Origin: Tetragenococcus osmophilus | GTDB taxonomy: Bacteria; Bacillota; Bacilli; Lactobacillales; Enterococcaceae | DNA: 64,000 nucleotides | Reading direction: 5' to 3' | Assembly (NCBI RefSeq): GCF_003795125.1 | Contig: NZ_CP027783.1 | Location: forward strand, 930,001 to 994,000 | Notes under the pieces: generated by a model | What the model saw: the letters and a program-made list of their open reading frames with translations, nothing else | Databases searched by the model: none | What the model was told of the DNA's origin: nothing | Shown here: piece after piece, positions 8,441 to 18,137 of the stretch | Position numbering within the stretch: position 1 is the stretch's first letter | Layout: each line of letters starts with the position of its first letter | Position numbers and translations under genes: made by a program

Positions 8441-8752
8441 TTAACCTCCAATGGTTGTTTGAGTAAATTGGACGACGGTTCCATAAGCAAAGATTTCAAA
8501 GGAAGGTCCTTCTTTGCCGGGCACTCTTTCGTATTCAAAGTGACAGTTGATAACGGCGGTTGCGCCATAAGCAAAAGCTTTTTCTTTTAGCTGATAGCCA
8601 ACTTCTGTTAGTGCCTTATTTAAGTCAAAATCAGGAGCAAAGATATCGGCAGAAATTCGTTTGGTGACAAAAACTAGATCTCTAATGACATAGGGCTTAT
8701 TGACATTTCCAGTAGATAATAGGACTTGTTCCACTTGCTTTTCATACTTCAT
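8441..8752 (-). CDS. YbjQ/UPF0145 family protein
   Basis: 103-residue protein of the YbjQ (heavy-metal-binding-domain) family: a short beta-rich N-terminus with TGNVNKPYVIRD, and the core LKEKAFAYGATAVINCHFEY followed by FEIFAYGTVVQF. Family members form pentamers; the cellular function is unknown and the metal-binding label is historical. It has its own start after AAAAGAGGGATTGTC and is convergent with jag. No functional hint from neighbours. Confidence 0.8.
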   Translation of the reverse strand: MKYEKQVEQVLLSTGNVNKPYVIRDLVFVTKRISADIFAPDFDLNKALTEVGYQLKEKAFAYGATAVINCHFEYERVPGKEGPSFEIFAYGTVVQFTQTTIGG

Positions 8753-8838
8753 GACAATCCCTCTTTTCTCCTTGTGTTAATTGTATTTTAGCTTTTTTCT
8801 AAAATAACCGCAAAGTTTTTACTAAAAAGTTAAAATAC

Positions 8839-8867
8839 TTGATAACACAAATAAAATATGCTACTCT
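8839..8867 (+). promoter_or_regulatory. Promoter of the mnmE leader
   Basis: TTGATA (8839-8844), 17-bp spacer, extended TGC-TACTCT -10 (8862-8867). It leaves a leader of about 120 nt before mnmE. Confidence 0.55.
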
Positions 8868-8873
8868 GAGTCC

Positions 8874-8996
8874 ACAATTTTATAGACAAGCAGTCAAAGT
8901 GCGAAGTCTGTCCACGTAAAGAAGTGGGGGGAGTAGGCACTTTTTTTTGTGCGATAAATGATGTAAAAAATAACCGATTTTTGAGGAGGAAGAAAC
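8874..8996 (+). promoter_or_regulatory. Attenuator-like leader upstream of mnmE
   Basis: The leader holds a terminator-like structure: outer stem AAGTGC (8897-8902)/GCACTT (8937-8942), inner stem CCAC/GTGG (8912-8915/8924-8927), then a T8 run (8941-8948). An alternative pairing ATAGAC (8882-8887)/GTCTGT (8906-8911) overlaps the terminator arm, so the two folds would compete. I do not recognise it as a known riboswitch. It could equally be a separate small RNA ending at 8948. Confidence 0.45.
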
Positions 8997-10391
8997 TTGG
9001 TAGAAGTATTGCAAGAATTTGATACGATTGCTGCGATTTCTACCCCACCAGGAGAAGGAGCAATTAGCATTGTTCGCTTAAGTGGCGAAGAAGCTATACC
9101 GACAGCGGATTACGTATTTAAAGCTAATAAACCTTTAAGCCAAGCAGACAGTCATACGATTCACTATGGCCATATCGTAGATCCTAAAACAAACGATATG
9201 TTTGATGAAGTGATGGTTTCTGTTATGCGAGCTCCTAAGACATTTACTCGAGAAGATATAGTAGAGATCAATTGTCATGGAGGGATGGTTGTTGTTAACC
9301 AGATTTTGCAGCTGTTATTAAGAAGTGGTGCACGCTTAGCAGAGCCTGGGGAATTTACTAAACGCGCGTTCTTAAATGGCAGAATTGATTTATCACAAGC
9401 TGAAGCAGTGATGGATTTGATTCGAGCTAAGACGGATAAAGCAATGAATGTTGCTTTAAATCAATTAGATGGGGACCTATCTCGCTTGATACGTTCTTTA
9501 AGACAAGAAGTATTAGATACCTTAGCACAAGTTGAAGTAAATATTGATTATCCAGAGTATGATGATGTCGAAGAAATGACAAGTCAATTATTATTGGAAA
9601 AGGCAACACAAGTAAAACAGCAGATTCAAAGTTTATTAGCAACCGCCCAACAAGGAAAGATTTTACGGGAAGGACTAAATACTGCTATTATTGGTCGTCC
9701 TAATGTTGGCAAATCAAGTTTGCTTAACCAGCTACTAAAAGAAGAAAAAGCTATTGTAACTGAAATTGCTGGGACTACACGAGACGTAGTTGAAGAGTAT
9801 GTGAATGTTCGCGGTGTTCCTTTAAAATTAATTGATACTGCGGGTATCCGCGATACAGAAGATACAGTTGAAAAACTAGGTGTTGAAAGAAGCCGCAAAG
9901 CATTATCTGAAGCAGACTTGGTTCTTTTAGTTTTAAACCAAAGTGAAGCTTTAACTAAAGAAGATAAGCAACTGCTAGAAATGACAAGTGGTGCCAAACG
10001 AATTGTTTTACTCAATAAAACAGATCTTACACCTCATTTAGATTTAGAAGAACTAAATAGTTTCCTTCAAGAAGACGAAATGTTTGAAGTGTCTGTTACA
10101 AATAATACTGGATTAGAGCAATTAGAAGAGGCAATTTCAAATCTATTTTTTGGAGGACAAACACAAGATAAAGACGCATCTTATCTTTCGAACACGCGCC
10201 ATATCGCATTATTGGAAAATGCTTCCTCTGCTTTAGATGAAGTCATTGCTGGCATTGAAGATGGCATGCCTGTAGATTTAGTACAAATCGATATGACACG
10301 TTGTTGGGACAATCTAGGTGAAATTGTAGGCGACAGTGTACAAGACGAATTAATTACTCAATTATTTAGTCAATTTTGTTTAGGAAAATAG
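8997..10391 (+). CDS. mnmE: tRNA modification GTPase MnmE
   Basis: GTPase that with MnmG installs the cmnm5 group on U34 of tRNAs reading split codon boxes. 464 residues, TTG start seven bases after GAGGAGGAAG. The N-terminal tetrahydrofolate-binding domain includes [16 protein letters not shown]. The G domain has [23 protein letters not shown] and LNKTDL. The C-terminus ends CLGK with the conserved cysteine. mnmG follows after 12 bp, so they form an operon. Confidence 0.97.
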   Translation: MVEVLQEFDTIAAISTPPGEGAISIVRLSGEEAIPTADYVFKANKPLSQADSHTIHYGHIVDPKTNDMFDEVMVSVMRAPKTFTREDIVEINCHGGMVVVNQILQLLLRSGARLAEPGEFTKRAFLNGRIDLSQAEAVMDLIRAKTDKAMNVALNQLDGDLSRLIRSLRQEVLDTLAQVEVNIDYPEYDDVEEMTSQLLLEKATQVKQQIQSLLATAQQGKILREGLNTAIIGRPNVGKSSLLNQLLKEEKAIVTEIAGTTRDVVEEYVNVRGVPLKLIDTAGIRDTEDTVEKLGVERSRKALSEADLVLLVLNQSEALTKEDKQLLEMTSGAKRIVLLNKTDLTPHLDLEELNSFLQEDEMFEVSVTNNTGLEQLEEAISNLFFGGQTQDKDASYLSNTRHIALLENASSALDEVIAGIEDGMPVDLVQIDMTRCWDNLGEIVGDSVQDELITQLFSQFCLGK

Positions 10392-10403
10392 GAGGAAAGC
10401 CCA

Positions 10404-12296
10404 ATGCAAGAATATCAAGCAGGTTTTTATGATGTGATTGTGGTCGGGGCAGGGCATGCTGGAGCAGAAGCAGCTCTTGCGGCTAGTCGCATGGGAAATC
10501 AAACATTACTTTTAACAATTAATATGGAAATGGTGGCATTTATGCCATGTAATCCCTCAATAGGAGGACCAGCTAAAGGCGTTGTAGTAAGAGAAATTGA
10601 CGCACTTGGTGGTGAGATGGGTAAAAATATAGATAAAACCTATATTCAAATGCGCATGCTTAATACTAGTAAAGGCCCTGCAGTAAGAGCTTTACGTGCA
10701 CAAGCAGATAAGCATGCTTATTCTGCAGAAATGAAACATACTATTGAAAAAGAAGAGAATTTAACCTTAAGACAAGGAATTGTTGAACGTTTAATCGTAG
10801 AAGACAATGTTTGTAAAGGGGTCGTGACAGCTACCGGAGCACGTTATGAATCTCAAGCTGTGATTATTACAGCAGGTACAGCTTTACGTGGGGAAATTAT
10901 TATTGGCGAGTTGAAATATTCTTCTGGCCCTAATAATTCTCAACCTTCTGTTAGTTTAGCTGATCATTTGGAAGAATTAGGTTTAGAAATTGATCGGTTT
11001 AAAACCGGAACACCGCCTCGTATAAAAGCAAATTCCATTGATTATGATAAAACAGAAATTCAACCTGGCGATGAAGTAGCTAATCATTTTAGCTTTAGTA
11101 CGCCTGAAAGTATTTATAAAAAAGATCAAATTCCTTGTTGGTTAACTTACACTAACCCAGGCACCCATCAAATTATTCGTAATAATTTAGATCGTGCGCC
11201 AATGTTTACTGGGATTGTTGATGGAGTTGGTGCTAGATATTGTCCATCTATTGAAGATAAAATTGTTCGTTTTGCAGATAAAAAACGGCATCAATTATTT
11301 TTAGAACCAGAAGGAGCTAATACGGAAGAAATATACGTACAAGGTCTTTCGACTTCATTACCAGAAGGTGTACAAAATGATGTTCTTCATTCGATTGAAG
11401 GCTTGGAAAAAGCTGAAATGATGCGTACCGGTTATGCCATTGAGTATGACGTGGTTCTTCCTTATCAATTAAGACCAACTTTAGAAACAAAAGTCATTGA
11501 AAATTTATTTACCGCGGGGCAAACGAATGGTACAAGCGGTTATGAAGAAGCGGCTGGCCAAGGATTGATCGCCGGCATTAACGCCAGCTTAAAAATACAA
11601 GAAAAAGATCCCTTTATTATGAAACGTAGTGATGGCTATATTGGAGTCATGATTGATGATTTAGTTACAAAAGGTACCAATGAACCTTATCGCTTATTAA
11701 CTTCACGAGCAGAGTATCGCTTGCTTTTGCGTCATGATAATGCTGATTTACGTTTAACACAAATAGGCTATGACCTTGGACTTGTGGGAGAACAACAGTA
11801 TCAAGCTTATTCGAAGAAAAAAGAGGCAGTTGAACAAGAAATTGAGCGGCTTAAATCCATTCGTATTAAACCAGCACAAGTTCAAAACTTTCTTGAAGAA
11901 AAGGGAGCTAACCCCTTAAAAGATGGCGTATTAGCTAACGAATTTTTGCGTCGTCCTGAAGTAAGTTATCAAGATCTTTTACAATTCATACCAAGTAATG
12001 AAGAATTAACGAATAAAGAAATTGAACAAGTTGAAATCCAAATTAAATACGAAGGGTATATCCAAAAAGCGATGACTAAAGTCGATAAGTTAAAACGAAT
12101 GGAAGCTAAACGTGTTCCAGAAAATATCGATTACGAAGCAATTGATGGTTTAGCAACAGAAGCTAAGCAAAAATTACAAAGAATCCATCCCGAAACAATT
12201 GCTCAAGCGAGTCGTATTAGCGGTGTTAATCCTTCTGATTTAAGTATTTTGATGGTATATATTCAAGAAGGAAAGATAGCAAAACGCTCTTCTTAA
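10404..12296 (+). CDS. mnmG: tRNA uridine-5-carboxymethylaminomethyl synthesis enzyme MnmG (GidA)
   Basis: FAD-dependent partner of MnmE in wobble uridine modification. 630 residues, full length. The FAD-binding motif is [19 protein letters not shown] near the N-terminus; signatures GPKxxPS-like [10 protein letters not shown] and [18 protein letters not shown] are present. Ribosome-binding site AGGAGGAAAG. It directly follows mnmE and ends in a terminator hairpin. Confidence 0.97.
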   Translation: MQEYQAGFYDVIVVGAGHAGAEAALAASRMGNQTLLLTINMEMVAFMPCNPSIGGPAKGVVVREIDALGGEMGKNIDKTYIQMRMLNTSKGPAVRALRAQADKHAYSAEMKHTIEKEENLTLRQGIVERLIVEDNVCKGVVTATGARYESQAVIITAGTALRGEIIIGELKYSSGPNNSQPSVSLADHLEELGLEIDRFKTGTPPRIKANSIDYDKTEIQPGDEVANHFSFSTPESIYKKDQIPCWLTYTNPGTHQIIRNNLDRAPMFTGIVDGVGARYCPSIEDKIVRFADKKRHQLFLEPEGANTEEIYVQGLSTSLPEGVQNDVLHSIEGLEKAEMMRTGYAIEYDVVLPYQLRPTLETKVIENLFTAGQTNGTSGYEEAAGQGLIAGINASLKIQEKDPFIMKRSDGYIGVMIDDLVTKGTNEPYRLLTSRAEYRLLLRHDNADLRLTQIGYDLGLVGEQQYQAYSKKKEAVEQEIERLKSIRIKPAQVQNFLEEKGANPLKDGVLANEFLRRPEVSYQDLLQFIPSNEELTNKEIEQVEIQIKYEGYIQKAMTKVDKLKRMEAKRVPENIDYEAIDGLATEAKQKLQRIHPETIAQASRISGVNPSDLSILMVYIQEGKIAKRSS

Positions 12297-12318
12297 ATAA
12301 TTTCTGTTTAGTAATTTT

Positions 12319-12364
12319 AAACTTACTGTTTCTGTATAGTATGAAACAGTAAGTTTATTTTTTT
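12319..12364 (+). terminator. mnmG terminator
   Basis: Long stem AAACTTACTGTTTC/GAAACAGTAAGTTT with a short loop, followed by a T-rich tract. Confidence 0.85.
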
Positions 12365-12483
12365 GCTAAAGAATAAAAAGAGCTATTATTTGTGATAAAA
12401 GACAGTGACTTAAGCTATATAATAGTTTTCTTTGGAAAAAACGTTTGTTTTCCTAGTATAATAAAAGTGAAGGAGGGAAATGT

Positions 12484-12984
12484 ATGAGAGAAGAAACATT
12501 TAAATATCCGGATACGCAAGCCTATGAGTTTGTTACACAAGAACTCAATAAGCGCGATATTAGCTATCAAGTTATTGCTCAAATGGCTTATGATGTGGCT
12601 TATGAATTTATTCCTGAGGCAAAACTAGCTGAATTTGAAACAGCAACGATTGATGTTTTGCATAAAAGAGAAGTCCTTAATAATGCGATGGTGGCTTTAG
12701 ACTTGGATCGTTTATCAACTGAAGGTCAGTTAAGCCAACCTCTACAAAAGATTATAGAAAATGACGCTGGGGTTTTTGGTGTCGATGAAACTCTTGCAGT
12801 AAGCATTGCCAGTATTTATGGCACGATTGGCGTCACGAACTTTGGTTACCTTGATCGAGTAAAAAGCGGGGTTATTCGTAAGTTAGATACGGAAAAAGAA
12901 GGTCGAGTTAATACATTCATTGATGACTTAATTGGTGCTTTAGTAGCAGCAGTCGCAGGGAAAATGGCGCATAAATACGCCTGA
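12484..12984 (+). CDS. Phosphatidylglycerophosphatase A-family protein (YutG-like)
   Basis: 166 residues resembling Gram-positive PgpA/YutG proteins, which dephosphorylate phosphatidylglycerophosphate in phospholipid synthesis. Visible features are an N-terminal helical region (QAYEFVTQELNKRDISYQVI), a conserved acidic segment ENDAGVFGVDETLA, and a C-terminal SIYGTIGVTNFGYLDRVK ... FIDDLIGALVAA segment. It is much less hydrophobic than E. coli PgpA, as is usual for the YutG subgroup. GAAGGAGGGAAA precedes the ATG. Single gene with its own promoter (TATAAT near 12458). Confidence 0.65.
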   Translation: MREETFKYPDTQAYEFVTQELNKRDISYQVIAQMAYDVAYEFIPEAKLAEFETATIDVLHKREVLNNAMVALDLDRLSTEGQLSQPLQKIIENDAGVFGVDETLAVSIASIYGTIGVTNFGYLDRVKSGVIRKLDTEKEGRVNTFIDDLIGALVAAVAGKMAHKYA

Positions 12985-13047
12985 TCATTATCAGACTTTT
13001 TATAAGTTATTAGAGAATTTTTTCATCCTAAGAAAGGGTGTTTTGTC

Positions 13048-13674
13048 ATGTTATTCCGAAATCGAGAAGATGCAGGAAAACGATTAGCAACAGCTGTGGA
13101 GTCGTTAAGCAATAAGAACCTTATTATAGTGGCTTTACCAAGGGGAGGTATCCCTTTAGGAGTGCTTATAGCAAAAAAACAGGCTGTACCGTTTGATGTA
13201 ATTTTGGCAAAAAAGATTGGTCACCCTACAAATTCTGAATACGCCATTGGAGCTGTTGCAGAAGGAGGAGCCCCAATTTTAGGCGAGGGGTATGTTGAGC
13301 AGCTGCATGCTTCTTGGGTAAAAGAAGAGCTACCGCGTATTCAAAAAGAGATGACACGTAAACGAACTTTATATAGAGAAGATTTAGAAAGTGAATCACT
13401 AAAAGGAAAAGACGTTTTGATTGTGGATGACGGAATTGCTACTGGTTTAACAATGTTTGCTGCAATACAAGCAGTTAAAAAACAGGAAGCAAAAAGCGTA
13501 CAAGTGGCCATTCCGGTAATTCCTAAAACTACTTACGAACAATTGAAGCAAAGAGTAGATGGTGTTTATGCTTTAGAAATCCCAGCCCATTTTTTGGGTG
13601 GAATCGGAGCTTATTATGAAAACTTTCCACAATTAAGCGATGAACAAGTAAGAGAGTGGTTAAAGAGTAAATAA
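13048..13674 (+). CDS. Phosphoribosyltransferase-family protein
   Basis: 208 residues with a type I phosphoribosyltransferase fold. The PRPP loop is VLIVDDGIATGLT, and the N-terminal LPRGGIPLGVLIA plus DVILAKKIGHPTNSEYAIGA are typical of the standalone family often paired with dienelactone hydrolases. The substrate is unknown; it is not a recognised purine or pyrimidine salvage enzyme. AAAGGGTG precedes the ATG. Ends before an IR element shared with a convergent LysR pseudogene. Confidence 0.75.
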   Translation: MLFRNREDAGKRLATAVESLSNKNLIIVALPRGGIPLGVLIAKKQAVPFDVILAKKIGHPTNSEYAIGAVAEGGAPILGEGYVEQLHASWVKEELPRIQKEMTRKRTLYREDLESESLKGKDVLIVDDGIATGLTMFAAIQAVKKQEAKSVQVAIPVIPKTTYEQLKQRVDGVYALEIPAHFLGGIGAYYENFPQLSDEQVREWLKSK

Positions 13675-13707
13675 GGCAAATTCTCTGAAAGCTAAAAGAA
13701 AGATATC

Positions 13708-13723
13708 AGTTTCATGTGAAACC
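13708..13723. promoter_or_regulatory. Degenerate parS-like site
   Basis: AGTTTCATGTGAAACC matches 13 of 16 positions of the parS consensus TGTTTCACGTGAAACA (mismatches at positions 1, 8 and 16). It lies about 8 kb from oriC. Binding by ParB is uncertain. Confidence 0.35.
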
Positions 13724-13777
13724 ACAAGAAAAAGTTCGATCAGTTAGAAAACGATGAGTCATAGTATTTCTTATAAT

Positions 13778-13881
13778 AAAATATCCGTACTATAAAGGAT
13801 CAGTTCTGCCATTCAAGTAAGATATTGATGGAGGCAGTTGCTTACCATTAATGAAACTTATTATATAGTTCGGATATTTTT
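13778..13881. repeat. Dispersed ~100-bp palindromic repeat, copy 1
   Basis: Terminal inverted repeats AAATATCCGTACTAT and ATAGTTCGGATATTT enclose a variable centre. The same ends recur at 30161-30255 and 59551-59654, and degenerately at 20911-21010. Here it lies between convergent genes, so it may act as a bidirectional terminator. Confidence 0.75.
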
Positions 13882-13908
13882 ATGTTGTTTTTATTTATTT
13901 CAAATTTT

Positions 13909-14798
13909 TCATGAAGTTTGAAGTTCAGAAGTATTTTGAATTAGTGTTTTATTAAATTTTTGTTGTAATGGATTTACTGCAGCATTTTTATTTACAATCA
14001 AATTGATATAAAATTGCGGAGCATTTTTTAAAGGACGCGTAACAATATCTGTACGGTTTTTGACAAGTAAATCGATCATGATCCCCACTGAAAGCCCGGA
14101 AGCAATGAAAGAACCAGCTGTTTGAATCTCTTTAGTATAAGTAACTTGGTTAGAGTTAATTTGGTTTGTTTTAGCCCAATTCTCAAATATTGCATAATGT
14201 GTATAACCTTTATCTAAACAAATGAAAGAATAGTTTGTTAACATTTTTGAAGTGATAAAGGGTTTTTTGGCTAAGGGGTGATTTGGCGCTATACAAACTT
14301 GAAGGGGGCGCTTATCAATTGGATATTGCTCTATCCAAGGCTCTTTAAATCCTGGCGTTTCAGCCCCGCTAAGTGCTATAGATAATTTATTTTCATGTAA
14401 TAAATTCATCATAACTTCAGAACTTTCTTCTTCCACTAAGTGTAAATTGGAGTTAATTTGCTCATTGCTGGTAACATTTTAGGAAGATAGAAGCCCCCAA
14501 TTGTAGGCAAGAAGCCTAATTGGACAGTTTGGGTTTCAAGATTGTCCATTTCTTGTTTTGTAGCAGTTAGTAGGTCGATGATTTTACCGGCATTTTTATA
14601 TAAAATTTCCCCTTCAGGTCTTAGTTGAAAGTTTCTAGATGTTCTATCTCGTGTAATTAACTGTACATTAAATTCTTCTTCTAACCTTTTTAAAGTAAGC
14701 GAGATGGATGGTTGGGATACAAAAAATGTTTCGGCAGTTTTTGTAAAACTAGTACTATCGACTAGGTGTTTAAAATAAATGAGATCCTGTATTTTCAT
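13909..14798 (-). pseudogene. LysR-family regulator, frameshifted
   Basis: Two adjoining reading frames make one LysR regulator. The first (14436-14798) has the winged helix-turn-helix start MKIQDLIYFKHLVDSTSFTK and SQPSISLTLKRLEEEF. The second (13909-14436) supplies the effector-binding domain (APNHPLAKKPF ... ASGLSVGIMIDLLV). The break is near 14437-14450, where CCAATTTAC would read CCAAATTTAC with one extra A and restore ...PNLHLVEEESSEVM. Thus a single-base deletion in an A-run, or a sequencing error. It is divergent from lrgA-lrgB-lactate oxidase and was presumably its regulator, like CidR-type LysR proteins. Confidence 0.82.
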
Positions 14799-14891
14799 CG
14801 AATTCCCTTTCTTATAAATTTTACTTATAATAGCATAAAGAATCTATATTTCACAAAGAAATTGCTTATGATATAGTAAATATAAACAAAT

Positions 14892-14906
14892 AAAAAAGCG
14901 TTTACA
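14892..14906. promoter_or_regulatory. cre-like site upstream of lrgA
   Basis: AAAAAAGCGTTTACA matches the catabolite-response consensus WTGNAANCGNWNNCA except at positions 2 and 3. It sits in the LysR-lrgA intergenic region and would fit CcpA control of the lrgAB-lactate oxidase operon. Confidence 0.45.
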
Positions 14907-15004
14907 ATAAGCTTTATAAAGAATATTTTTTACTATTTTAATCGGATAAGCTAAAAGTTTGTTCACCTTTTATTTGTTTTAGTAAAATGAGAAAGGAGAA
15001 TTTT

Positions 15005-15388
15005 GTGAAATATATCAAGCAGATTTTCTGGATCTTTTTGTTTGCGCTTGCAGGAGAAGTGCTGTCGTTACTTATTCCTATTGCTATTCCTGGTAGCGTG
15101 ATTGGAATGGTATTGTTATTTTTTGCTTTACATTTTGGTTGGCTAAATATGGAAAGAGTTGCTGATGTAGGAAATTTCTTAACTGGAAATATGGCAATCT
15201 TTTTTGTTCCAGCAGGAGTGGGGTTAATGGCTCATTTAGATATTTTAGCTTCTATTTGGGGACGACTTTTATGTATTATCGTTATTTCCTTAATTACGGT
15301 TTTGACCCTAGTCGGTACTATTGTGCAAAAAGCGAAAAATAAAGTGGAAAAGAATAAGGCAATAAGGGAGGTAGAAGAAAATGCTTGA
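15005..15388 (+). CDS. lrgA: LrgA/CidA-family membrane protein
   Basis: 127-residue holin-like membrane protein with four hydrophobic segments (IFWIFLFALAGEVLSLLIPI, GSVIGMVLLFFALHFGW, then two more). The GTG at 15005 was chosen because AAAGGAG precedes it; the ATG at 14987 overlaps that site. LrgA with LrgB was first linked to murein hydrolase control in Staphylococcus, and is now supported as a pyruvate transporter in S. mutans and B. subtilis (PftAB). It overlaps lrgB by 8 nt and is followed by lactate oxidase, which makes pyruvate, so a transport role fits the context. Confidence 0.85.
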   Translation: MKYIKQIFWIFLFALAGEVLSLLIPIAIPGSVIGMVLLFFALHFGWLNMERVADVGNFLTGNMAIFFVPAGVGLMAHLDILASIWGRLLCIIVISLITVLTLVGTIVQKAKNKVEKNKAIREVEENA

Positions 15389-16088
15389 TGCATTTGTTAG
15401 CGATCCATTTTTCGGGATTTTTTTAACGCTTTTCTTTTACCTTCTTGGCTTAAAATTACATCAAAAATGGCAATTGGCGATTTTTACCCCGTTGATTTTT
15501 GCAATTATATGTGTCATTGTTTTTTTATTAGTATTTGATATTCCTCAAACAGCTTATGATAACGTCGGACAATTTTTAAGTATTTGGATCACACCAGCAA
15601 CCGTTTGTTTAGCGATTAAGTTAGAAAATAACTATCAGTATTTAAAAGAGAACTATATCCCTATTCTTACAGGGATTATTTCTGGTGTGTTGTTGCATAC
15701 GATTTTGATTTTAGCTCTTTACTTACTTTTCTTTTTTGATGGAGAACTCTTTGCAACACTTTATCCAAAATCAATTACTACAGCAATTGCTGTAGGTGTA
15801 TCAGAATCATTGGGAGGTTTGGAATCGTTAACTGTGGCGGTTGTGGTCTTTACTGGGATCTTAGGAGCGGCTATTGGCCCCGGCTTATTTAAAATCATGA
15901 AGATTAATGATCCAGTAGCACAAGGGATTGCACTTGGAACGGGGGCTCACGCCATGGGAACAACAAAAGCGATCGAGATGGGAGAAGTTCAAGGAGCAAT
16001 GTCGAGTTTGTCTGTTGTAGTTACTGGACTTACTGTCGTTCTTATATCTCCCATTGCGGAGATTTTATTGAACATATTTTTTAGATAA
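15381..16088 (+). CDS. lrgB: LrgB/CidB-family membrane protein
   Basis: 235-residue partner of LrgA with about seven hydrophobic segments. The signature [17 protein letters not shown] and the C-terminal [21 protein letters not shown] with [10 protein letters not shown] are typical. Translationally coupled to lrgA (8-nt overlap), preceded by GGGAGG inside lrgA, and followed 25 bp later by lactate oxidase. Likely forms the hydrophobic part of a pyruvate/organic acid facilitator with LrgA. Confidence 0.87.
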   Translation: MLDAFVSDPFFGIFLTLFFYLLGLKLHQKWQLAIFTPLIFAIICVIVFLLVFDIPQTAYDNVGQFLSIWITPATVCLAIKLENNYQYLKENYIPILTGIISGVLLHTILILALYLLFFFDGELFATLYPKSITTAIAVGVSESLGGLESLTVAVVVFTGILGAAIGPGLFKIMKINDPVAQGIALGTGAHAMGTTKAIEMGEVQGAMSSLSVVVTGLTVVLISPIAEILLNIFFR

Positions 16089-16113
16089 AGAAATGAAAGA
16101 AGGAGAATTAGAA

Positions 16114-17259
16114 ATGGCAAAAAAAGATATTACAGAAGAAAATAAAGAAGACGTAAATAACGGTGGTTATGATGCGCCAAAAAATATCAATGAAGTCGAA
16201 GTAATTAATACTTATGAATTAGAAGAAAAAGCAAAAGAAGTGGTTCCTAAAGGTGGTTTTGATTATATGTCAGGAGCATCTGGGGACGAATTTACCTTAA
16301 AACAAAATACAAAAGTATGGGATAAAAAAGGGATCTTACCTCGTGTATTAGCAGATGTAGAATTTCCTGAAACCAGCACCTCGATTTTTGGCGAAGAATT
16401 AAAAGTCCCTTTTGTTATGTCGCCGATTGCCGCTCATGGGTTAGCACATCAAACGAAAGAAGCTGGAACAGCAAGAGGGATCGCAGAGTTTGGTGGATCT
16501 ATCATGTCGATTAGTGCTTATTCTGGTGCTAGTTTTTCTGAAATAGAAGAAGGACTAAAAGATAATAAACGCTGGTTCCAAATTTACATGTCAAAAGATG
16601 ATGAAATGAATAAAAATATTATTGATGAAGCTAAATCCGATGGTGCTAGTGCCATTATTTTGACAGCAGACGCAACATTAGGCGGAAACCGTGATAGAGA
16701 TGACCGTAACAAGTTTGTGTACCCATTTGGCATGCCGATTGTTTCTCGCTATTTAAAAGGTGACGCTAAAAATATGTCGCTAAATAATATTTATGCTCAA
16801 TCTAAACAAAAAATTAGTACAGATGATGTTCGTTTCCTAAAAGAATATTCTGGTTTGCCAGTATTTGTCAAAGGAGTACAAACGCCAGAAGATGCGATGT
16901 CAGCGATTGGAGCAGGGGCTGATGGCATTTGGGTATCAAATCATGGGGGCAGACAGCTAGACGGTGCTCCAGGTTCTTTTGAAGCCTTAGAAGCTATTAG
17001 CCAAGCAGTCCAAGGTCGTGCGCCTATCGTTTTTGATAGTGGTATCCGCCGCGGTGAACATATGTTTAAAGCTCTAGCTGCAGGTGCAGATATCGTAGGT
17101 ATCGGTCGCCCTGTGTTATATGGCTTAGCTTTAGGTGGATGGCAAGGTGTGAAATCTGTTTTCGAATATTTCGAAAAAGATTTAAAACGAGTAATGCAAT
17201 TAGCCGGTACGCAAACCATTGAAGATATCAAGAAAGCACGTTTATTTGATATTAAATAA
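16114..17259 (+). CDS. lctO: L-lactate oxidase (FMN-dependent alpha-hydroxy acid oxidase)
   Basis: 381-residue FMN enzyme closely resembling Aerococcus lactate oxidase: [36 protein letters not shown], the FMN/substrate region [17 protein letters not shown], the catalytic-base segment [14 protein letters not shown], and the phosphate-binding [10 protein letters not shown] ... [16 protein letters not shown]. It oxidises L-lactate to pyruvate with O2, giving H2O2. The ATG at 16114 follows AAGGAGAATTAG; an in-frame ATG seven codons upstream overlaps that site. It may accept other 2-hydroxy acids. Encoded with lrgAB, suggesting pyruvate/lactate exchange. Confidence 0.9.
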   Translation: MAKKDITEENKEDVNNGGYDAPKNINEVEVINTYELEEKAKEVVPKGGFDYMSGASGDEFTLKQNTKVWDKKGILPRVLADVEFPETSTSIFGEELKVPFVMSPIAAHGLAHQTKEAGTARGIAEFGGSIMSISAYSGASFSEIEEGLKDNKRWFQIYMSKDDEMNKNIIDEAKSDGASAIILTADATLGGNRDRDDRNKFVYPFGMPIVSRYLKGDAKNMSLNNIYAQSKQKISTDDVRFLKEYSGLPVFVKGVQTPEDAMSAIGAGADGIWVSNHGGRQLDGAPGSFEALEAISQAVQGRAPIVFDSGIRRGEHMFKALAAGADIVGIGRPVLYGLALGGWQGVKSVFEYFEKDLKRVMQLAGTQTIEDIKKARLFDIK

Positions 17260-17285
17260 TAAAAAGATATAACTTAGAAGTATAT

Positions 17286-17325
17286 AGCGAAGAAATGCTT
17301 ATTTTAGCAATTCTTCGCTATTTTT
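17286..17325. terminator. Bidirectional terminator after lactate oxidase
   Basis: Stem AGCGAAGAA...TTCTTCGCT with an AT-rich loop, then TTTTTATTG. It lies between convergent lctO and an MFS remnant and overlaps the end of the latter. Confidence 0.7.
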
Positions 17326-17766
17326 ATTGCTTTTATGTTCCTTTATAAATAAATGATCTTTTTTAACTGATTTTAGTAACCTTGGAAATGCCAATAAGCC
17401 AAAAGTAATACACAAAATCCCATTTCCCATGAATATATATGGGCCAAACGTTATACTATCAAATAAAAAGGTATAAATTAAAGAACCGATGGGCAAAAGA
17501 GCCCGATTAGCCGTAGTAAGAATGGACATGACGCGACCAAGAAATTCCGTTGTGATTGTTTTTTGTAAGTAAACCATATTGTTCACTTCTATGATAGCTA
17601 AAGAAAACCCAATGAAAAATGAAACAATACCTCCGTATAAAGTGATTGAGAATAGTTGATCCATATTTTGGAAAAGAATTCCCAATAATAACACTTCTAT
17701 CCCCAAGGAAAATACTGAAATCATTATTTTTAAAAAGGTCCCTTTTTTTGCAGGTAAAAAATTCAT
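17299..17766 (-). pseudogene. C-terminal fragment of an MFS transporter
   Basis: 155 residues covering roughly the last four to five transmembrane segments of a major facilitator of the macrolide-efflux type (MVYLQKTITTEFLGRVMSI, then LLPIGSLIYTFLF, then a Lys-rich tail). A complete pump of this type has about 400 residues; the N-terminal half is absent and there is no ribosome-binding site before the first ATG. The upstream sequence switches abruptly to an unrelated fragment on the other strand, so this is a deletion scar. Confidence 0.7.
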
Positions 17767-17769
17767 AAA

Positions 17770-17995
17770 TAAACTTAATGAGAGCCAACTTGATTTAGAA
17801 GGAAAAATTACGCTAAAATTTTGGTTAGCAATATATGAGCTTTACTTTGGTGATTTTGAAGGCGGGGAGGAAACGATTCATCAATTAGAGAACGCTCAAA
17901 GATTACTTTCCGATAAGGGAAAATTGAATATAAGAACGATTTTTGATATTCGTAGAAAAGATGCGCTAAATTACAAAAAAAATAGTGATGATTGA
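17770..17995 (+). pseudogene. Orphan C-terminal coding fragment
   Basis: An open frame of about 75 codons on the plus strand reads ...LEGKITLKFWLAIYELYFGD, FEGGEETIHQLENAQRLLSD and ends YKKNSDD with TGA at 17993-17995. It has no start codon with a ribosome-binding site; its frame runs backwards into the antisense of the MFS fragment. The helix-rich pattern is like the C-terminus of a TPR-type regulator, but I cannot identify it. Probably the tail of a gene truncated in the same deletion that removed the MFS N-terminus. Confidence 0.45.
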
Positions 17996-18137
17996 TAATT
18001 AAAAATGATATGAAAAATATTCAGCAAACCATTATTGTTCTGGTATTTTTCATGAAATAAACAAATTCTTCAAACATTCGTAAGAAAAAAATAAGTTTCT
18101 AGTGCTATAATGAAAAAAACAAAGGAGGAGCATTTAC

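Noticed and set aside
12434-12453. GGAAAAAACGTTTGTTTTCC as a cre site upstream of the PgpA-like gene
   Set aside because: Does not satisfy the cre consensus core; noted only as an imperfect palindrome near the -10 box.
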